From Symbiodinium sp. CCMP2592 (Eukaryota; Sar; Dinophyceae; Suessiales; Symbiodiniaceae), in contig CAJNDT010005924.1 of NCBI GenBank assembly GCA_905221615.1, positions 421,822 through 485,821 on the forward strand: a stretch of DNA of 64,000 nt. The letters are read 5' to 3'. Made by a program: the position numbers and the translations under genes. This document shows, piece after piece, positions 19,748-29,460 of this stretch. How positions within the stretch are numbered: the first letter of the stretch is position 1; every line of letters starts with the position of its first letter. The notes under the pieces were generated by a model, which did not search any database, had not been told where the DNA came from, and saw only the letters and a program-made list of their open reading frames with translations.

Positions 19748-21626
19748 TCACTCTGCATCGAAAGACTTGCTGCTCCAGCAAGTCTTGCAGTGCGGTCGGC
19801 CCGGTGCGAGTTCGCGAACTTCGCAACTCTTATACTTTTCATTCCAACAGCGACCGCAGAGAAGCCTCTTGGCATTCTCGCCGCGGCTCGCGTGGAGCTT
19901 GCCACTGGCAAGATGACACCACGAAAAGGCCCAGTCTGGGAGAGTGCACTGCACCTCCCTTCTGAGGCGAGGGTGCTCCTCTACCTCGGGCTCGGCGACG
20001 AACTCGTCTTCTCTGTCAGTGTCACTGGCACTGTCTTCTGTGTCGCTGAGCTCCTGTTGTTGCGAAACCTTCAGGGCTTCCACCCCCACTGGGGGTGCCG
20101 AGCCAGAGGAGGTTTTCCTGTGAGAAACCTTGCTAAGGTTCTCTCGCCTCAGGTTAAGCTGGCTGCTAGGCAGCGCGAACTGTTTCCCGAGCGGCTGGTC
20201 GGGAAGGAAGTCGCCATCTCTGATGGCAATGAGAACTTCCTCCAGAGCCCGCGCTGCGGGGATGAGCACGTTACGGCTGTACGTCTCAGTGCTCCGAGCA
20301 CTGTCGTGGACATGGTGGGCGAGGAGCCTGCGCAGATCCAGGTTGACGCCAGCCTGCGAGGCCCATGTGAGGCACGTCGCTTTGAGACTGTGGCTGCTAA
20401 GGCGCTCTGCGTCTTCACAGCCGGCGTTCGACAGCGCGCTGCGCAGCCAGGAGGTTATTTCTTGAGAGTTCATCGGGCGATCTGCTAGATCACCATCCGA
20501 TGTGAAGGCAGGGATCACTGACCCGAGCGGGATTTCTCGCTGGAGCTGAGGCCCAGCTTTTCTCGATTTGCGAGCCACTGACTCACCCACGACTCTTCGA
20601 AGAAAACCACCGGGGCTACCAGCGGGAGCAGTAGGCGGCTTCTAGCCCCTACGGCGGTTTTCGCTTTGTGCACGTTCGCCTGCATCCACACTGTGGCGCA
20701 GGGGTCATCTGGGAGCTCGACCGAGAAAGAGGCAACTCGGGCCGCGTCACTGGCGCGGGCGCATGCGAAGAGCATGAACAACAAGCCCCCAGACACGACA
20801 CTGTCGTACACAGTCACAGAGCCAGACAGCGCGATGCGCTCAAGGGTGGCCACCTCTGAGGCCTTGAGGGCGGGGGCCCGTTTCGGCGCAGGCGCGCTGG
20901 CTTCCGTGCTCTTACAAAGGCCCACGATACGGGAGCTGGTCACCTCCGACTCGAAGGACAGACCGAAGACTCCCGAGCACCAGTTCAGACTCTGAATCAG
21001 GCTCGAGGGGCTGCTAGCCCCTTTCCCATTTCTCATCATCCACTGGATGTAGCGCCAAGTGGCACGCTCGGACACTGGGAAGGGCACCACCACCGGGTCT
21101 TGGGAGTTTGCCCACTGGACAAAATTGCTGAGAGAGTTGAGGCGGCGAACCACTGTATTGGTGGCCTTGTAGCTGAGCGCTGCCTCGATGCTGAAGTCGA
21201 GCTCGTCCAGGTCGACGCAACCGGCCTCGTCGGCACACTGTGAGACGATCTCGAAGGCCTCTGGCCAGGCAGTTTGAAAACCGCGCTGTCGCGGCGGTCG
21301 CCTTCGTACGCTGTACGACGGGAGCAGACCTTAAGTGCGAAGGCCGTGTCTTCCGCTACTAGCGGCTGGGTGCTAGCGGAAGCTTTCCGCTTGAGCATCA
21401 GGCTTGACTCGTGCAACACTGGCACGGGGCCCACGGAGGCGGGGCGAGTCACCGACAGCTCCCAGGGCCAGCTTGCATTACGCGCAAACCATGAAGCTGA
21501 TTCCCACGGCTGACGAGCACCAGCTCGGCGTGGTATGGACGACCAGAGGTTACTAACCTGGTCGTTGAAGTCGCCCTCCGGGGCGCTGCCCCTGGGCAGC
21601 ATCCTTGACACAAGGAAGAGGAGCAC
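19748..21626 (-). pseudogene. YR element 2 tyrosine recombinase, frameshifted
   Basis: The coding sense moves through three frames: about 21626-21265, then 21153-20515 (or slightly upstream), then 20590-19748. The middle part holds LLFMLFACARASDAARVASFSV, with the first catalytic Arg in a CARASD context. The last holds SSHSLKATCLTWASQAG, LLAHHVHD and TETYSRN, fitting H..K, H and the nucleophilic Tyr. The C terminus has LCGRCW and PHCKTCW, a zinc ribbon like that of element 1. At least two frame changes mean no full product without recoding, so the gene is probably dead unless the changes are introns or assembly indels. HSLK instead of HxxR is shared with element 1. Confidence 0.72.
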
Positions 21627-22225
21627 TGCTCAAGCCAACGGCTGTTGTCCAGGCGGCTTTCAGGAAAGGGCTACCAGCACACGAACTCAAGTGCACTCAC
21701 TCTGGAAAGCTCTACTGAAGCGACGCGCTGCGACCCGCACCCTCCCCGGACAGTCCTGGGGGAGGAGAGGAGGAAAAGAGAGCTGGGAAGAGTGAGGCTT
21801 AAAAGGCTGCGGCAATCACAAACTGAAGACTTGAGGCCCTGCTGGTGGCACTGCACCTAAAGCTACCTCCTGAGGACCTACCAGGTCTCGGGAAACTGCG
21901 TGAAGACCTACTAGGCAAAAGAAACCTACTAGGCAAAAGAAGCTGCAGCCCTACAAGGTCTGTGTGCACACGCAACCTGCGGTGTTCTTTTTTCAACCTC
22001 GCGGTGCGAGTTTCTGGGCGGGGCCCGGTTGTCGAGGTGCGCTGCACCTGCCTTCTGCGATCCGCAGACAGGCCGGTGAGCAGCGAAGGCTCTTGTGGCC
22101 GGACTGCGCCGGCACTACTGTGCTCTGCACTTGTGTGAAACGGGCGCAGACGGAAGGGCCACTGGCCCTTCAAAAATTTTGTCCGAACACTGTTCGGGGT
22201 GCACTGGATAACGCCGCTGGCGTAT

Positions 22226-23602
22226 CTACCATTCGCGGTGGTTCCAGCGCCGGTCGTGGTCCCAAGACCAGCGACCACGGGACCACTGGTCCCGGTCCTC
22301 GTCGTCACGGCGGGACCTCTGGTCCTTGCCTTTGCCTTTGCCCTTGCCGTCTCTGCGGCGGGCTTCCCGTTCGCGGTGCTCGCGCTCACGGGCTTCGGCT
22401 GCCTCGCGCTGCAAGGTCAGCCGAAGGGACTCGGGCGGCCCCCTAGTAGGGCGGCGCTCGCCCCTGTACTCGAGCTTGCCGTCTGTCCGCGGGACAGTGC
22501 CTGGGCAAGAGTAGTTTTTCGCGCAGCGTGTGCAATGCATCACGCCGCATTCTGGACACTGCCAGGCCTTGCTGCGACGTTCGTGGGAAAACTGTCCCAC
22601 AGCGCCACTGGCGCTGGGCTGATCATAGGCATGCACTGCAGCCACGAAGGGGTGGAGCTCTCCGCATGCACTGCACACGAATTCCGACGACGGATCGCTC
22701 CAGATGTTCATCTGCATGTTGTCGCAGACTGAACATGCGAAGACTCGCTGTATCTCCCCCGCTCGGGGACGCTCCGCCGCTGGCGGGCGAGCTTCCTGAT
22801 CGTCTCGATCAGTGTTGTCGTCTGTTGCCGGGCCGCTGGCCCGGGTCCCAGCGACGCCAGCGGGGTTGTTGCGCGGGGGCTGCTGGCAGGGACGCGGGCG
22901 AGAGCTCTCCCCACGACGCGCCACTGGCGGTGGGGGAGGCCGCTTGTTTTGGCGTGGGGCGGCGGCCTTCGCGGGCGCCGCTGGCGCCTGATTCCTGTCG
23001 GCTGCCGGCACTGCCGGACTGGAGGACTTGCGTGCCACCTTGCCCTCAAGGGGAGGGTGTGGCTGCGCTGGCGGTGGCGGGGAGTCGCTCTCCGACTCCG
23101 ACTCTTCCGAGCGGGAGCCTTGGTCATCTTCGGTTTCTTCCCGCCGCCCGCTGGGCTCCTCCACATCCATATCCTCCGGCGCTGCCGAGGGAGCTTCCGC
23201 TGGAAGCGGTTCTTCTTTGATGCCCGAGCCCGCTTCCTCAGCGGGGCTGGTCGGGGAGCGGTGTTGCGAGGCCGGCGCTGCGGCCGTCGTAGGAGGCAAG
23301 CTTGCCACCTCGCTGCGGTGGCCGTTGGAGGAAACACCACGGGCCGCCACTGGCGGCTCGGTGTTCGCCGGCACCACTGGGGGCTCGTAGCCGAGCAGAA
23401 GTCGCTGAAGCGCGACTGCATTGGCCTCGGTGCCGCCACTGGCGGGCTTGGTCCAGCCAGCGAGTTCCGCTGCCTCTGCCGCATGCACCACCACGTCCCC
23501 TATCTCTGATAGGGAGACGGCGGCCTCGTAGATGGCGGCCCTCTGGGCCTCCGGCACTGCGCTGAGCGCCTGCAGCATCTGCTCGTTTGTCGGGTTTGCC
23601 AT
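22226..23602 (-). CDS. YR element 2 zinc-ribbon protein of unknown role
   Basis: ATG 23602 (MANPTNEQMLQALSAVPEAQ) is the better start because the frame upstream of it is low quality. The N-terminal 60 residues are helical. A long Pro/Ser/Glu-rich disordered middle follows. Near the C terminus are two Cys pairs, FACSVCDN and FVCSACGELH, then WQCPECGVMHCTRCAKNYSC, consistent with two or three zinc ribbons. A highly charged Arg/Glu tail (REAREREHREREARRRDGKGKGKGKD) ends it. This could be a second nucleic-acid-binding Gag-like protein. It sits between the 5'-most ORF and the recombinase on the same strand. Confidence 0.6.
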   Translation of the reverse strand: MANPTNEQMLQALSAVPEAQRAAIYEAAVSLSEIGDVVVHAAEAAELAGWTKPASGGTEANAVALQRLLLGYEPPVVPANTEPPVAARGVSSNGHRSEVASLPPTTAAAPASQHRSPTSPAEEAGSGIKEEPLPAEAPSAAPEDMDVEEPSGRREETEDDQGSRSEESESESDSPPPPAQPHPPLEGKVARKSSSPAVPAADRNQAPAAPAKAAAPRQNKRPPPPPVARRGESSRPRPCQQPPRNNPAGVAGTRASGPATDDNTDRDDQEARPPAAERPRAGEIQRVFACSVCDNMQMNIWSDPSSEFVCSACGELHPFVAAVHAYDQPSASGAVGQFSHERRSKAWQCPECGVMHCTRCAKNYSCPGTVPRTDGKLEYRGERRPTRGPPESLRLTLQREAAEAREREHREREARRRDGKGKGKGKDQRSRRDDEDRDQWSRGRWSWDHDRRWNHREW

Positions 23603-23955
23603 CGCTGATGGCAGACAGAGGCTTCCGCTGAAAGCGGGGTTGCTGTAGGCACGGGGGGGGCGACTTACTAAGCTGAAAAAGGCTGCGGAAGAGAAGCACT
23701 GCTTGAAAACCGACACGGTTTAAAAAGCTGACTCAGCTGAGGAGACCTACCAGGCTCGCGTGACACACGACTGAGAAGGACTAGCGGCGATCTTTTGCCG
23801 CCCTTCAAAGCATGCCGTCGGCCCGCCGCTGTGGGCGAGGTTCCAAAAAACCTCGGAGACGCCCGCCCTGCAGAGGCTGCCGAGCTGTCGGCGGTGAACC
23901 AAAAAGAGGTGCACTGCACCAAAAAGGGGGGGGCGACTCGCTGAGAAGCCAGCAG

Positions 23956-25344
23956 CTACGCGCTGCACTCAAAGCCTAACGGCGGCCGCCCCTGACGCCG
24001 CGGTTTCGGGGTCGCTGACCCCGACTGCTGCGGTAGCAGTTGTCGCATTCGTGATGATTGTGGGGGCTCCTGCCCACTGAGCAGTGCCGCCCACAAATCG
24101 CCATACCCTGGGAGATGCAGCCCTGCTGCGCGCAGGGCATGCAACACATGAGGTCGCCTCGCCTCTCCGGGTACCTCTGAGTTGGGGGCTGCCCAATAGG
24201 GCCATTCATGCACGTCTGTGACGTGCAACTGTGGAGAGACTCTCCTAGCGTGCGTAACTAACGCACGAAGGCCGGGGTACCTGTTGTCGGTCGCTGACCC
24301 GAGGTTACGCCAATCGTTATTTTGGGGGTCCTCCCCAGGCTGGAACTGCCAGCCTCGTTGGCGATTGCGACGCTGCGGTCTGGACACGACCACAGTGTTC
24401 GCGTTGGGCGCGAACGGCACTGCCGTTGCGGCCTGGCTGCTAGCCAGGGATACCTCGGAATCTCCCGAGTTCTGATCACTGTCAGTGTCGATAACTTCAA
24501 TGGCAGGCTCCGCCTCTGGCGGAGCGACGTCGGCAGCTTCGGCTGCGGGCGGGCTGCCTGTTGTGGCCGAAGCGGGCTTAGCAGGAGCGGCCGCTGGCGG
24601 CGGCAAGGGAGGGTCCGAGGCTGATGCCGACGCTGTCGGCAGAGCGGTGCTGGACGAGGCGGTGGGGTCAGTGCTGCCGCTGGCAGCTTTGTGAGTCTTC
24701 TTCTTTTTCTTCTCCGAAGGGAGAATCTTGACCCAACCACCCTTGCCTTTGCCCTTACCCTCTGGGTGCCAATGGAAGCCGCTGGCTTCCACCTTAGTGG
24801 CCACGTGGCCCTCTAGGGCGTCCACCCAATTAAGTCTACACTGGAGTTTGGGGACATTATCCTCCTCCCCGCTGGGGGGCCAGTCAAAAAGGCCGGTATA
24901 CGGCCAGCCAGGCGTGGCCGCTGGCCGCATAGGCACGTCGCGCTGCGACATCGTATACCGGTGCATCGGATAGGCACTGCCTGAGGTGTCCGGTTGTTCC
25001 CCTTGCATCTGCGCAAAAGGGTAAAAGGGAGGCCAAACTTTGGACTCCCCTTCCCCTGCTCGATTCAGGGATTCGTGGTCGTCGCTGACGACCGCGGGGT
25101 CTACCCGCATGGCACAGCTAATGGCCCAGAGGAGATAACTTATCTCCTGTTGTGCCATTTCTTCACGCATGGCCTGCTCAAGCACAAAAATTGGATTGCA
25201 CTGCAAAAAACGGAGGCAGGAGCGACACTGTCGCACGCGTTGCAGGCATTGTGGCGCTGCCAACTGATTTTCTCGACCGTCCCTTCTAGGGTACGGCGCC
25301 TCTGGCGACTCAGCCGCGTAATTGCGGGCTGCTTGGTCTACCAT
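23956..25344 (-). CDS. first ORF of YR element 2, unknown, possible frame change at its zinc-binding end
   Basis: ATG 25344 (MVDQAARNYAAE) starts about 85 bp inside repeat A1. The N-terminal third has a Cys-rich segment (QCLQRVRQCRSC), the middle is Lys-rich (KGKGKGGWVKILPSEKKKKK) then Ala/Pro-rich and acidic. In an overlapping frame at 24209-23976 the sequence reads DLMCCMPCAQQGC and HHECDNCYRSS, a convincing Cys/His cluster, whereas the main frame has none there. A frameshift near 24210 is therefore likely. No family recognised; position suggests a structural or nucleic-acid-binding element protein. Confidence 0.5.
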   Translation of the reverse strand: MVDQAARNYAAESPEAPYPRRDGRENQLAAPQCLQRVRQCRSCLRFLQCNPIFVLEQAMREEMAQQEISYLLWAISCAMRVDPAVVSDDHESLNRAGEGESKVWPPFYPFAQMQGEQPDTSGSAYPMHRYTMSQRDVPMRPAATPGWPYTGLFDWPPSGEEDNVPKLQCRLNWVDALEGHVATKVEASGFHWHPEGKGKGKGGWVKILPSEKKKKKTHKAASGSTDPTASSSTALPTASASASDPPLPPPAAAPAKPASATTGSPPAAEAADVAPPEAEPAIEVIDTDSDQNSGDSEVSLASSQAATAVPFAPNANTVVVSRPQRRNRQRGWQFQPGEDPQNNDWRNLGSATDNRYPGLRALVTHARRVSPQLHVTDVHEWPYWAAPNSEVPGEARRPHVLHALRAAGLHLPGYGDLWAALLSGQEPPQSSRMRQLLPQQSGSATPKPRRQGRPPLGFECSA

Positions 25345-25427
25345 AACTGCCACTGACAGTTATATAAAGGGGAGTGGAAGGACGTCGCTGACGACCCCCA
25401 CTGCTGCGGAGCACTACAAGCTACTCT

Positions 25428-25593
25428 ACAAAAACTTTTTGGATCACAGATCCAACTCCAAGCCGAAAGCTGCACGGCAAAGTTTGTCTAGTGTCACTCA
25501 CACACAAGTGAAAACACTGTTTTCCTTTTTCGACAAACTTTGTCTACACTTTCGGCGGAAAATAAAACCCATTCACGCACGCATGATGGATGC
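25428..25593 (-). repeat. YR element 2 terminal repeat A1
   Basis: 166 bp matching A2; 5' end of the element on minus. It includes a short palindrome-like TTGGATCACAGATCCAA. Confidence 0.88.
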
Positions 25594-25601
25594 ATGATTT
25601 C

Positions 25602-26609
25602 GGGAGGGGCGGCCTGAGTTCAATGCCTCTATGCAGAGTGCCATTGTTGCACTCGTGAAGGCGGCTCGCTTCGGTGCAGGTCAAAGCTTCCAATTAAGGA
25701 ACAACTGCGAGGCTGCAAAGTTGGAAGCCTTCACGGCGTTGGAAGCAAGTGGCATCGCTGAGCAAACTGTCAAGGAATCATGGACCGAATGGCGCATGAC
25801 GGCTGGGCTGTGGGGCAGCGCCGACTTCGCTTTTTGCTCCAACTACGCACCTGCACTAACAAAAGCAGCAGCAGATGTGCCACTCGAAGACAAATCAGTG
25901 TTCCAGCTCTTGTGTGACATGCATGCTGACAAGTGGATATTATGTGTTCACGATCCTCAGCGAAGCCGAGCAGAGTCACAGCGTCTTCATCGCAGGCGCC
26001 TGTGGATTTGCCAGATCCACATCACACTGTCTCATACAAGCTCGGAGAAGCGAAGCACTGGTGGTTGAAAGACAGCAGTGAGACCATCGATCTTCCTCGC
26101 ACTATGTCGCTTTGATGACAGGCCAGCCAGCTTTGCCGAACAAGCGAAAGAACGCAATCTCGGAGGGATTTGCTTATCTTGCAGTGGATGATGACCAGGC
26201 TCGTGTATCCATGCTGGTCGACAAGCCCGTTCGTGCCAAGGCCCAGCAAAAGGTGGCTCGCCGCCGCCGCAAGGACAATCCACCTCCTGAAGATGTGGCT
26301 GCTGTGGATGAAGAGATTGCCAGCAACGAGCCTGAGCCTCTTCTTCACAATCTTCACAGCCCACTTGACCTGGCACGCTTGATCATGGCTGTCAAAGTGG
26401 GCACGCAAGTGCGCTATGGCATATACTTCGACCACAAGGCATCGTGCAAGGCTCCTCCACGCGAGGTCATGGCAAAGTCTGCAAACGGCCGAGCCCGGGA
26501 CGAGCTTGCAGGGATTCATGGCTTCAGTCTGTCCCTGCACTTGCGTAGACAACTGCAGGCCACCACCCGCGGTGCCCGGCGTGGTCGGAGAGCTGCGGGC
26601 TATGTTTGA
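25602..26609 (+). pseudogene. degenerate plus-strand coding remnant, unknown
   Basis: From the edge of element 2 a frame reads FREGRPEFNASMQSAIVALV and continues to about 25920 with ordinary protein composition; coding then seems to switch frames (TVSYKLGEAKHWWLKD near 26030, RKNAISEGFAYLAVDDDQ near 26150, basic KVARRRRKDN near 26265). These are open pieces with protein-like sequence but no named domain. The minus strand is also open across 26022-26700, so the coding strand there is uncertain. It may be a gene fragment truncated by insertion of element 2 or the far end of the neighbouring minus-strand gene's element. Confidence 0.35.
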
Positions 26610-26699
26610 TGCGCTGCCCACATTCTCAGGGTCAACTTTCTTTGACGGTCCAGGCGGGTCCCCGCCATCATTGTCATCCGGAACGAAGCCACCATCAGC

Positions 26700-27863
26700 T
26701 GGAAGGTCCTGAAACAAGGTTGCTTTATCTACATGGTACAGCAACTCAATCACCCATGGACGATAAGATCGAGCCAACTCCTTCTGGCTGGTCTGCAAGA
26801 CTCGCTGAACTTGGGGATGCCAATGCAATTTCACGGACTGTAATGCCAGCAGAGGATTCTTGGTCAGTTCACACAGTAGCACAAGCCGCTCAAATTCATG
26901 CGGCATGTTTTGGAAGATATCACGCAGGAGGGATTGACAGCTCATGAAAGCCACATGCAACGCAGATGCATGAGTGCACTTCCGCAAGTGCCGCTTTATC
27001 AACGCATGACGACTTTCCACCCAGCGCTCAGAGATTGGAACGAATTTGAACTTCGAAGCATGGGTCTTCAACAGAGCAAGGTTGGACAGCGGCTCACCTC
27101 TCACAAAAGCTGTCATCTCCGCACGGCCTTGCGATCCTGCACTGCACAGCAGCCTTGCGAGCTCATGCTCGCACGGTGCAGCATCCTGCAGCTGCAGTGC
27201 GCGGGCAGCACAACTACGAGCGGTTTGAGTATCGTGATGGGCTATTCCCAACAACAACCAGGGGAGCTGTTCCCAATGCGAGAACTTGAGCGTGCACACA
27301 AGCATGCTGTAACGTCGAGCATGATTGAAATCATTGATCACGGCAGTCTGGTCTGCTTCAGAACCGGATGCTAAGCTCGGAGACAGCAAGACTTCACGCT
27401 GGCTTGCTTGGAAACCCTCTCGTGCAATCTCCAGTAGCCTGCCTGCTGCACACTCTGGAGCTCGGCGTGCCTGCAATGGACAGCTGGCCATGCCAATGCG
27501 AGAGTGCAAACCTGGCAGACGGTGTTTGCTCTTGCCTTGCAAAGCCGTGTTGTGACCATGACAAGGGCACGACTCGCACCAAAACATGATGTGGTCAATG
27601 GTCTCCCCGATATGTTTGATCATATGCAGATAAGCCCAAAATCTCCTGCTCTGGATTGCTTCATCTACCACATCAAGATCAAGTTTCTTGCTGCCCCCAC
27701 TTGCATCACGTCCTTCCCGTGCACCCTGTGCATTGAAAGCGAATTTTGCTCTGGACCAAGCACCTCGGAGAGACGCCTCCAGAGGCAAGAGCTCCCTGAC
27801 GGCATGCTTATAGCTAAAGCTACTTTTCGCACAAATCGTATTCAAGTGAAAAGGATATTTCAA
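26700..27863 (-). CDS. C-terminal exon of a large unknown protein (candidate transposase)
   Basis: Open frame continuing the minus-strand gene disrupted by the Copia element. It reads HAVRELLPLEASLRGAW at its start, then a Cys/His cluster CESCPCHGH, and ERWVESRHALIKRHLRK. The good-quality part ends near 26700 in an acidic tail (GGFVPDDNDGGDPPG); the frame stays open to 26022 but that tail is doubtful. The Cys/His cluster inserted in a long helical region and the ESRH segment are reminiscent of RNase H-fold transposases with zinc-binding insertions, but no catalytic triad was established. From memory similar proteins recur in dinoflagellate genomes; that needs a search. Confidence 0.5.
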
Positions 27864-28281
27864 TCAAAGAATCTTCAATCAATCGATCCGCCAATCAATC
27901 AATCAATATATTGTACAACGAATGTAAAGTGCATATAATCTCAGCTTTCAGAATGCACATGCAGTCGGACTCACTCTTTTTTCTTGAGACGGCACAGCCG
28001 ATTCGGGAAAGCATCCGCACATTCGAGAGAAAGTCGATCGAGCATCATTCACGAGGATTGAGCTCGTTCAACAATCTCCCGGGCGGGTTGGGTGGGACAA
28101 AAATTTCGAATATCGCCCGATGGCGAACTCGAACCACAAATGACTGCCGCAATATAAAGTCATTCAAAGGTTCGACATCAAGGTTCGCATCAGGACGAAA
28201 AACATCGTGGCAAAAACCGACGAGTTAAAGTAAGGTTGTTTGCCCCTCCCGTATTTAAAAGGTTTGGGCGAAAAGCGAGTT
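27864..28281. other. probable intron or small insertion in the unknown minus-strand gene
   Basis: About 400-530 bp (true limits perhaps 27830-28345) separate a block ending GSVYQGRWGAVL from one beginning HAVRELLPLEASL. Frames on either side do not connect through it. It is AT-richer than its flanks, contains AATC-rich repeats near 27890-27905, and shares only the word GTGGGACAAAAA with the end of YR element 2 repeat A. No gene seen. Confidence 0.45.
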
Positions 28282-28647
28282 TCAAAAGCAACCTGGCATT
28301 TGAAACATAGCTTGAGCTATAAAGCCAAATGAAACAAGTTTCAAAATAGGCAGCACAGCTCCCCATCGACCTTGATATACCGAGCCATCAAAAGACTGGT
28401 ACAAGTCGACGAAGGCATTCCAAGGAGCATCAATGAAACAAGTTGCTATCAGGCGGGATCGATTCCATTTACGTCCTAGCAAACGGCACAGGTGCGTCAT
28501 CCGAGACACAAAGTCTTTCCACCAAGACATGGCACGATCGAGACCTTCGGTCAAATTGTGCATGATGTGCAGTGGGCCTGCAATGTATAGGGACCGCGAA
28601 AAATCCAAGTTGAATTCCTTTAGCCGCTGCAACCTGGCCATGGAATT
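28282..28647 (-). CDS. middle coding block of the unknown minus-strand gene, left of the Copia element
   Basis: The frame reads NSMARLQRLKEFNLDF, then AGPLHIMHNLTEGLDRAM and FIDAPWNAFVDLYQSFDG. It starts inside the 5-bp duplicated target (28643-28647) and continues exactly in frame from the block at 37470 when the Copia element and one target copy are removed. PLHIMHNL resembles the His/Asn-rich helix near the second catalytic Asp in some RNase H-fold transposases; this is a weak inference. Its last codons before the stop at 28282 may already be intron. Confidence 0.6.
   Translation of the reverse strand, partial: NSMARLQRLKEFNLDFSRSLYIAGPLHIMHNLTEGLDRAMSWWKDFVSRMTHLCRLLGRKWNRSRLIATCFIDAPWNAFVDLYQSFDGSVYQGRWGAVLPILKLVSFGFIAQAMFQMPGCF
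28643..28647. repeat. Copia target-site duplication, left copy (GAATT)
   Basis: GAATT directly precedes the left LTR and recurs at 37465-37469 directly after the right LTR. Confidence 0.95.
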
Positions 28648-29031
28648 CGAAAAAGAACGAAACTGCAACAAGCCCCAGCAAAACCCCTTACCAAGCACAA
28701 CACTCGGACAGAGACCTTCGTTTTGCTGCACTCCACACGCAGTTCCGGTCTTGAGCCAAGTCGGCACAAAGTCTTCCAGCAAACTGAGGTGCAAACTACC
28801 TAAAGGTGGCTCGGAGCTCTCTAAACACTTCCCATGGGCCAAAAGCACCCTGGTACTACCAAAACTCCTCAGAACGTCCGAAAACAGGGAAAACCTACAG
28901 GACCTACGGCTTTAAAGCGAAAAGAGTCCCTAACACTCCAAGTGCCAGGAAACTAGCCGAGAACTGTTCAGGTTTCTACAGATGAGCCGGACGCCCACCA
29001 TATCCTCCCAAACAGAGGATATACGTTTACA
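28648..29031 (-). repeat. Copia 3' LTR
   Basis: 384 bp, matching the copy at 37081-37464 at every position I compared. On the minus strand it begins TGTAAACG and ends TTTTTCG. Promoter and polyadenylation signals should lie here but none was clearly identified. Confidence 0.95.
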
Positions 29032-29041
29032 CCCCCTCTGG
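29032..29041 (-). promoter_or_regulatory. Copia polypurine tract
   Basis: CAGAGGGGG on minus directly precedes the 3' LTR. This is the expected RNase H-resistant primer for plus-strand DNA synthesis. Confidence 0.85.
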
Positions 29042-29460
29042 GCGTTCGGGTCAGTCACCCTTCTTTGTAGACTCTTGAAGCCTCGAAGGTTCCCGAGCGC
29101 AGAAAAGACAAATCCTGCGTGTCAGCGGAGTCGTATGCCGAATGCTTGGACAATCACGTTTCACGTGATAGCAAGCACCTTTGGAAGTCAAGTAAAGTAC
29201 TGGCCATTCTGGCTCTGCCAGACAACGGGCGTACAGACAGCGACCAACCCCTAGGAAGACGCACCCTGTCACAAACCCTGCGGCAAAAGTCAAGACAAGC
29301 AGTCTCTCAAGAAGCAGTGCTTCATTCTGCGAGTCAACAGAAGAAAGAGAAACCATGGCATCCTTGAAAGCCTGGAGACCGTAGTGGTCCATTCCGGCGG
29401 GACTACCAAACCCTTAAAAGGAAAAATTTTGAGTGGAAATGGCTGCGAAGAGGAACTTAG

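Larger units (their letters stand above)
14315..25593 (-). mobile_element. YR retrotransposon 2 (DIRS/Ngaro/PAT-like), complete structure, partly frameshifted
   Basis: Split direct repeats read on minus as A1 (25593-25428), ORFs, B1 (15147-14931), A2 (14930-14765), spacer, B2 (14529-14315), with B1 abutting A2. A1 and A2 differ at about two of 166 positions; B1 and B2 differ by a few changes and one or two indels, so it is older than element 1. ORF order: a Cys/His-rich protein, a zinc-ribbon protein, tyrosine recombinase, Gag with zinc knuckle, then methyltransferase-like/RT/RNase H Pol. Its nucleotide sequence is unlike element 1, so they are different families with a shared plan. The recombinase and Gag frames are broken while Pol is intact. 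Confidence 0.88.

Noticed and set aside
21799-22389. Minus-strand 196-codon frame overlapping the zinc-ribbon gene
   Set aside because: It is an out-of-frame shadow of the gene at 22226-23602 and has biased Thr/Gly composition.
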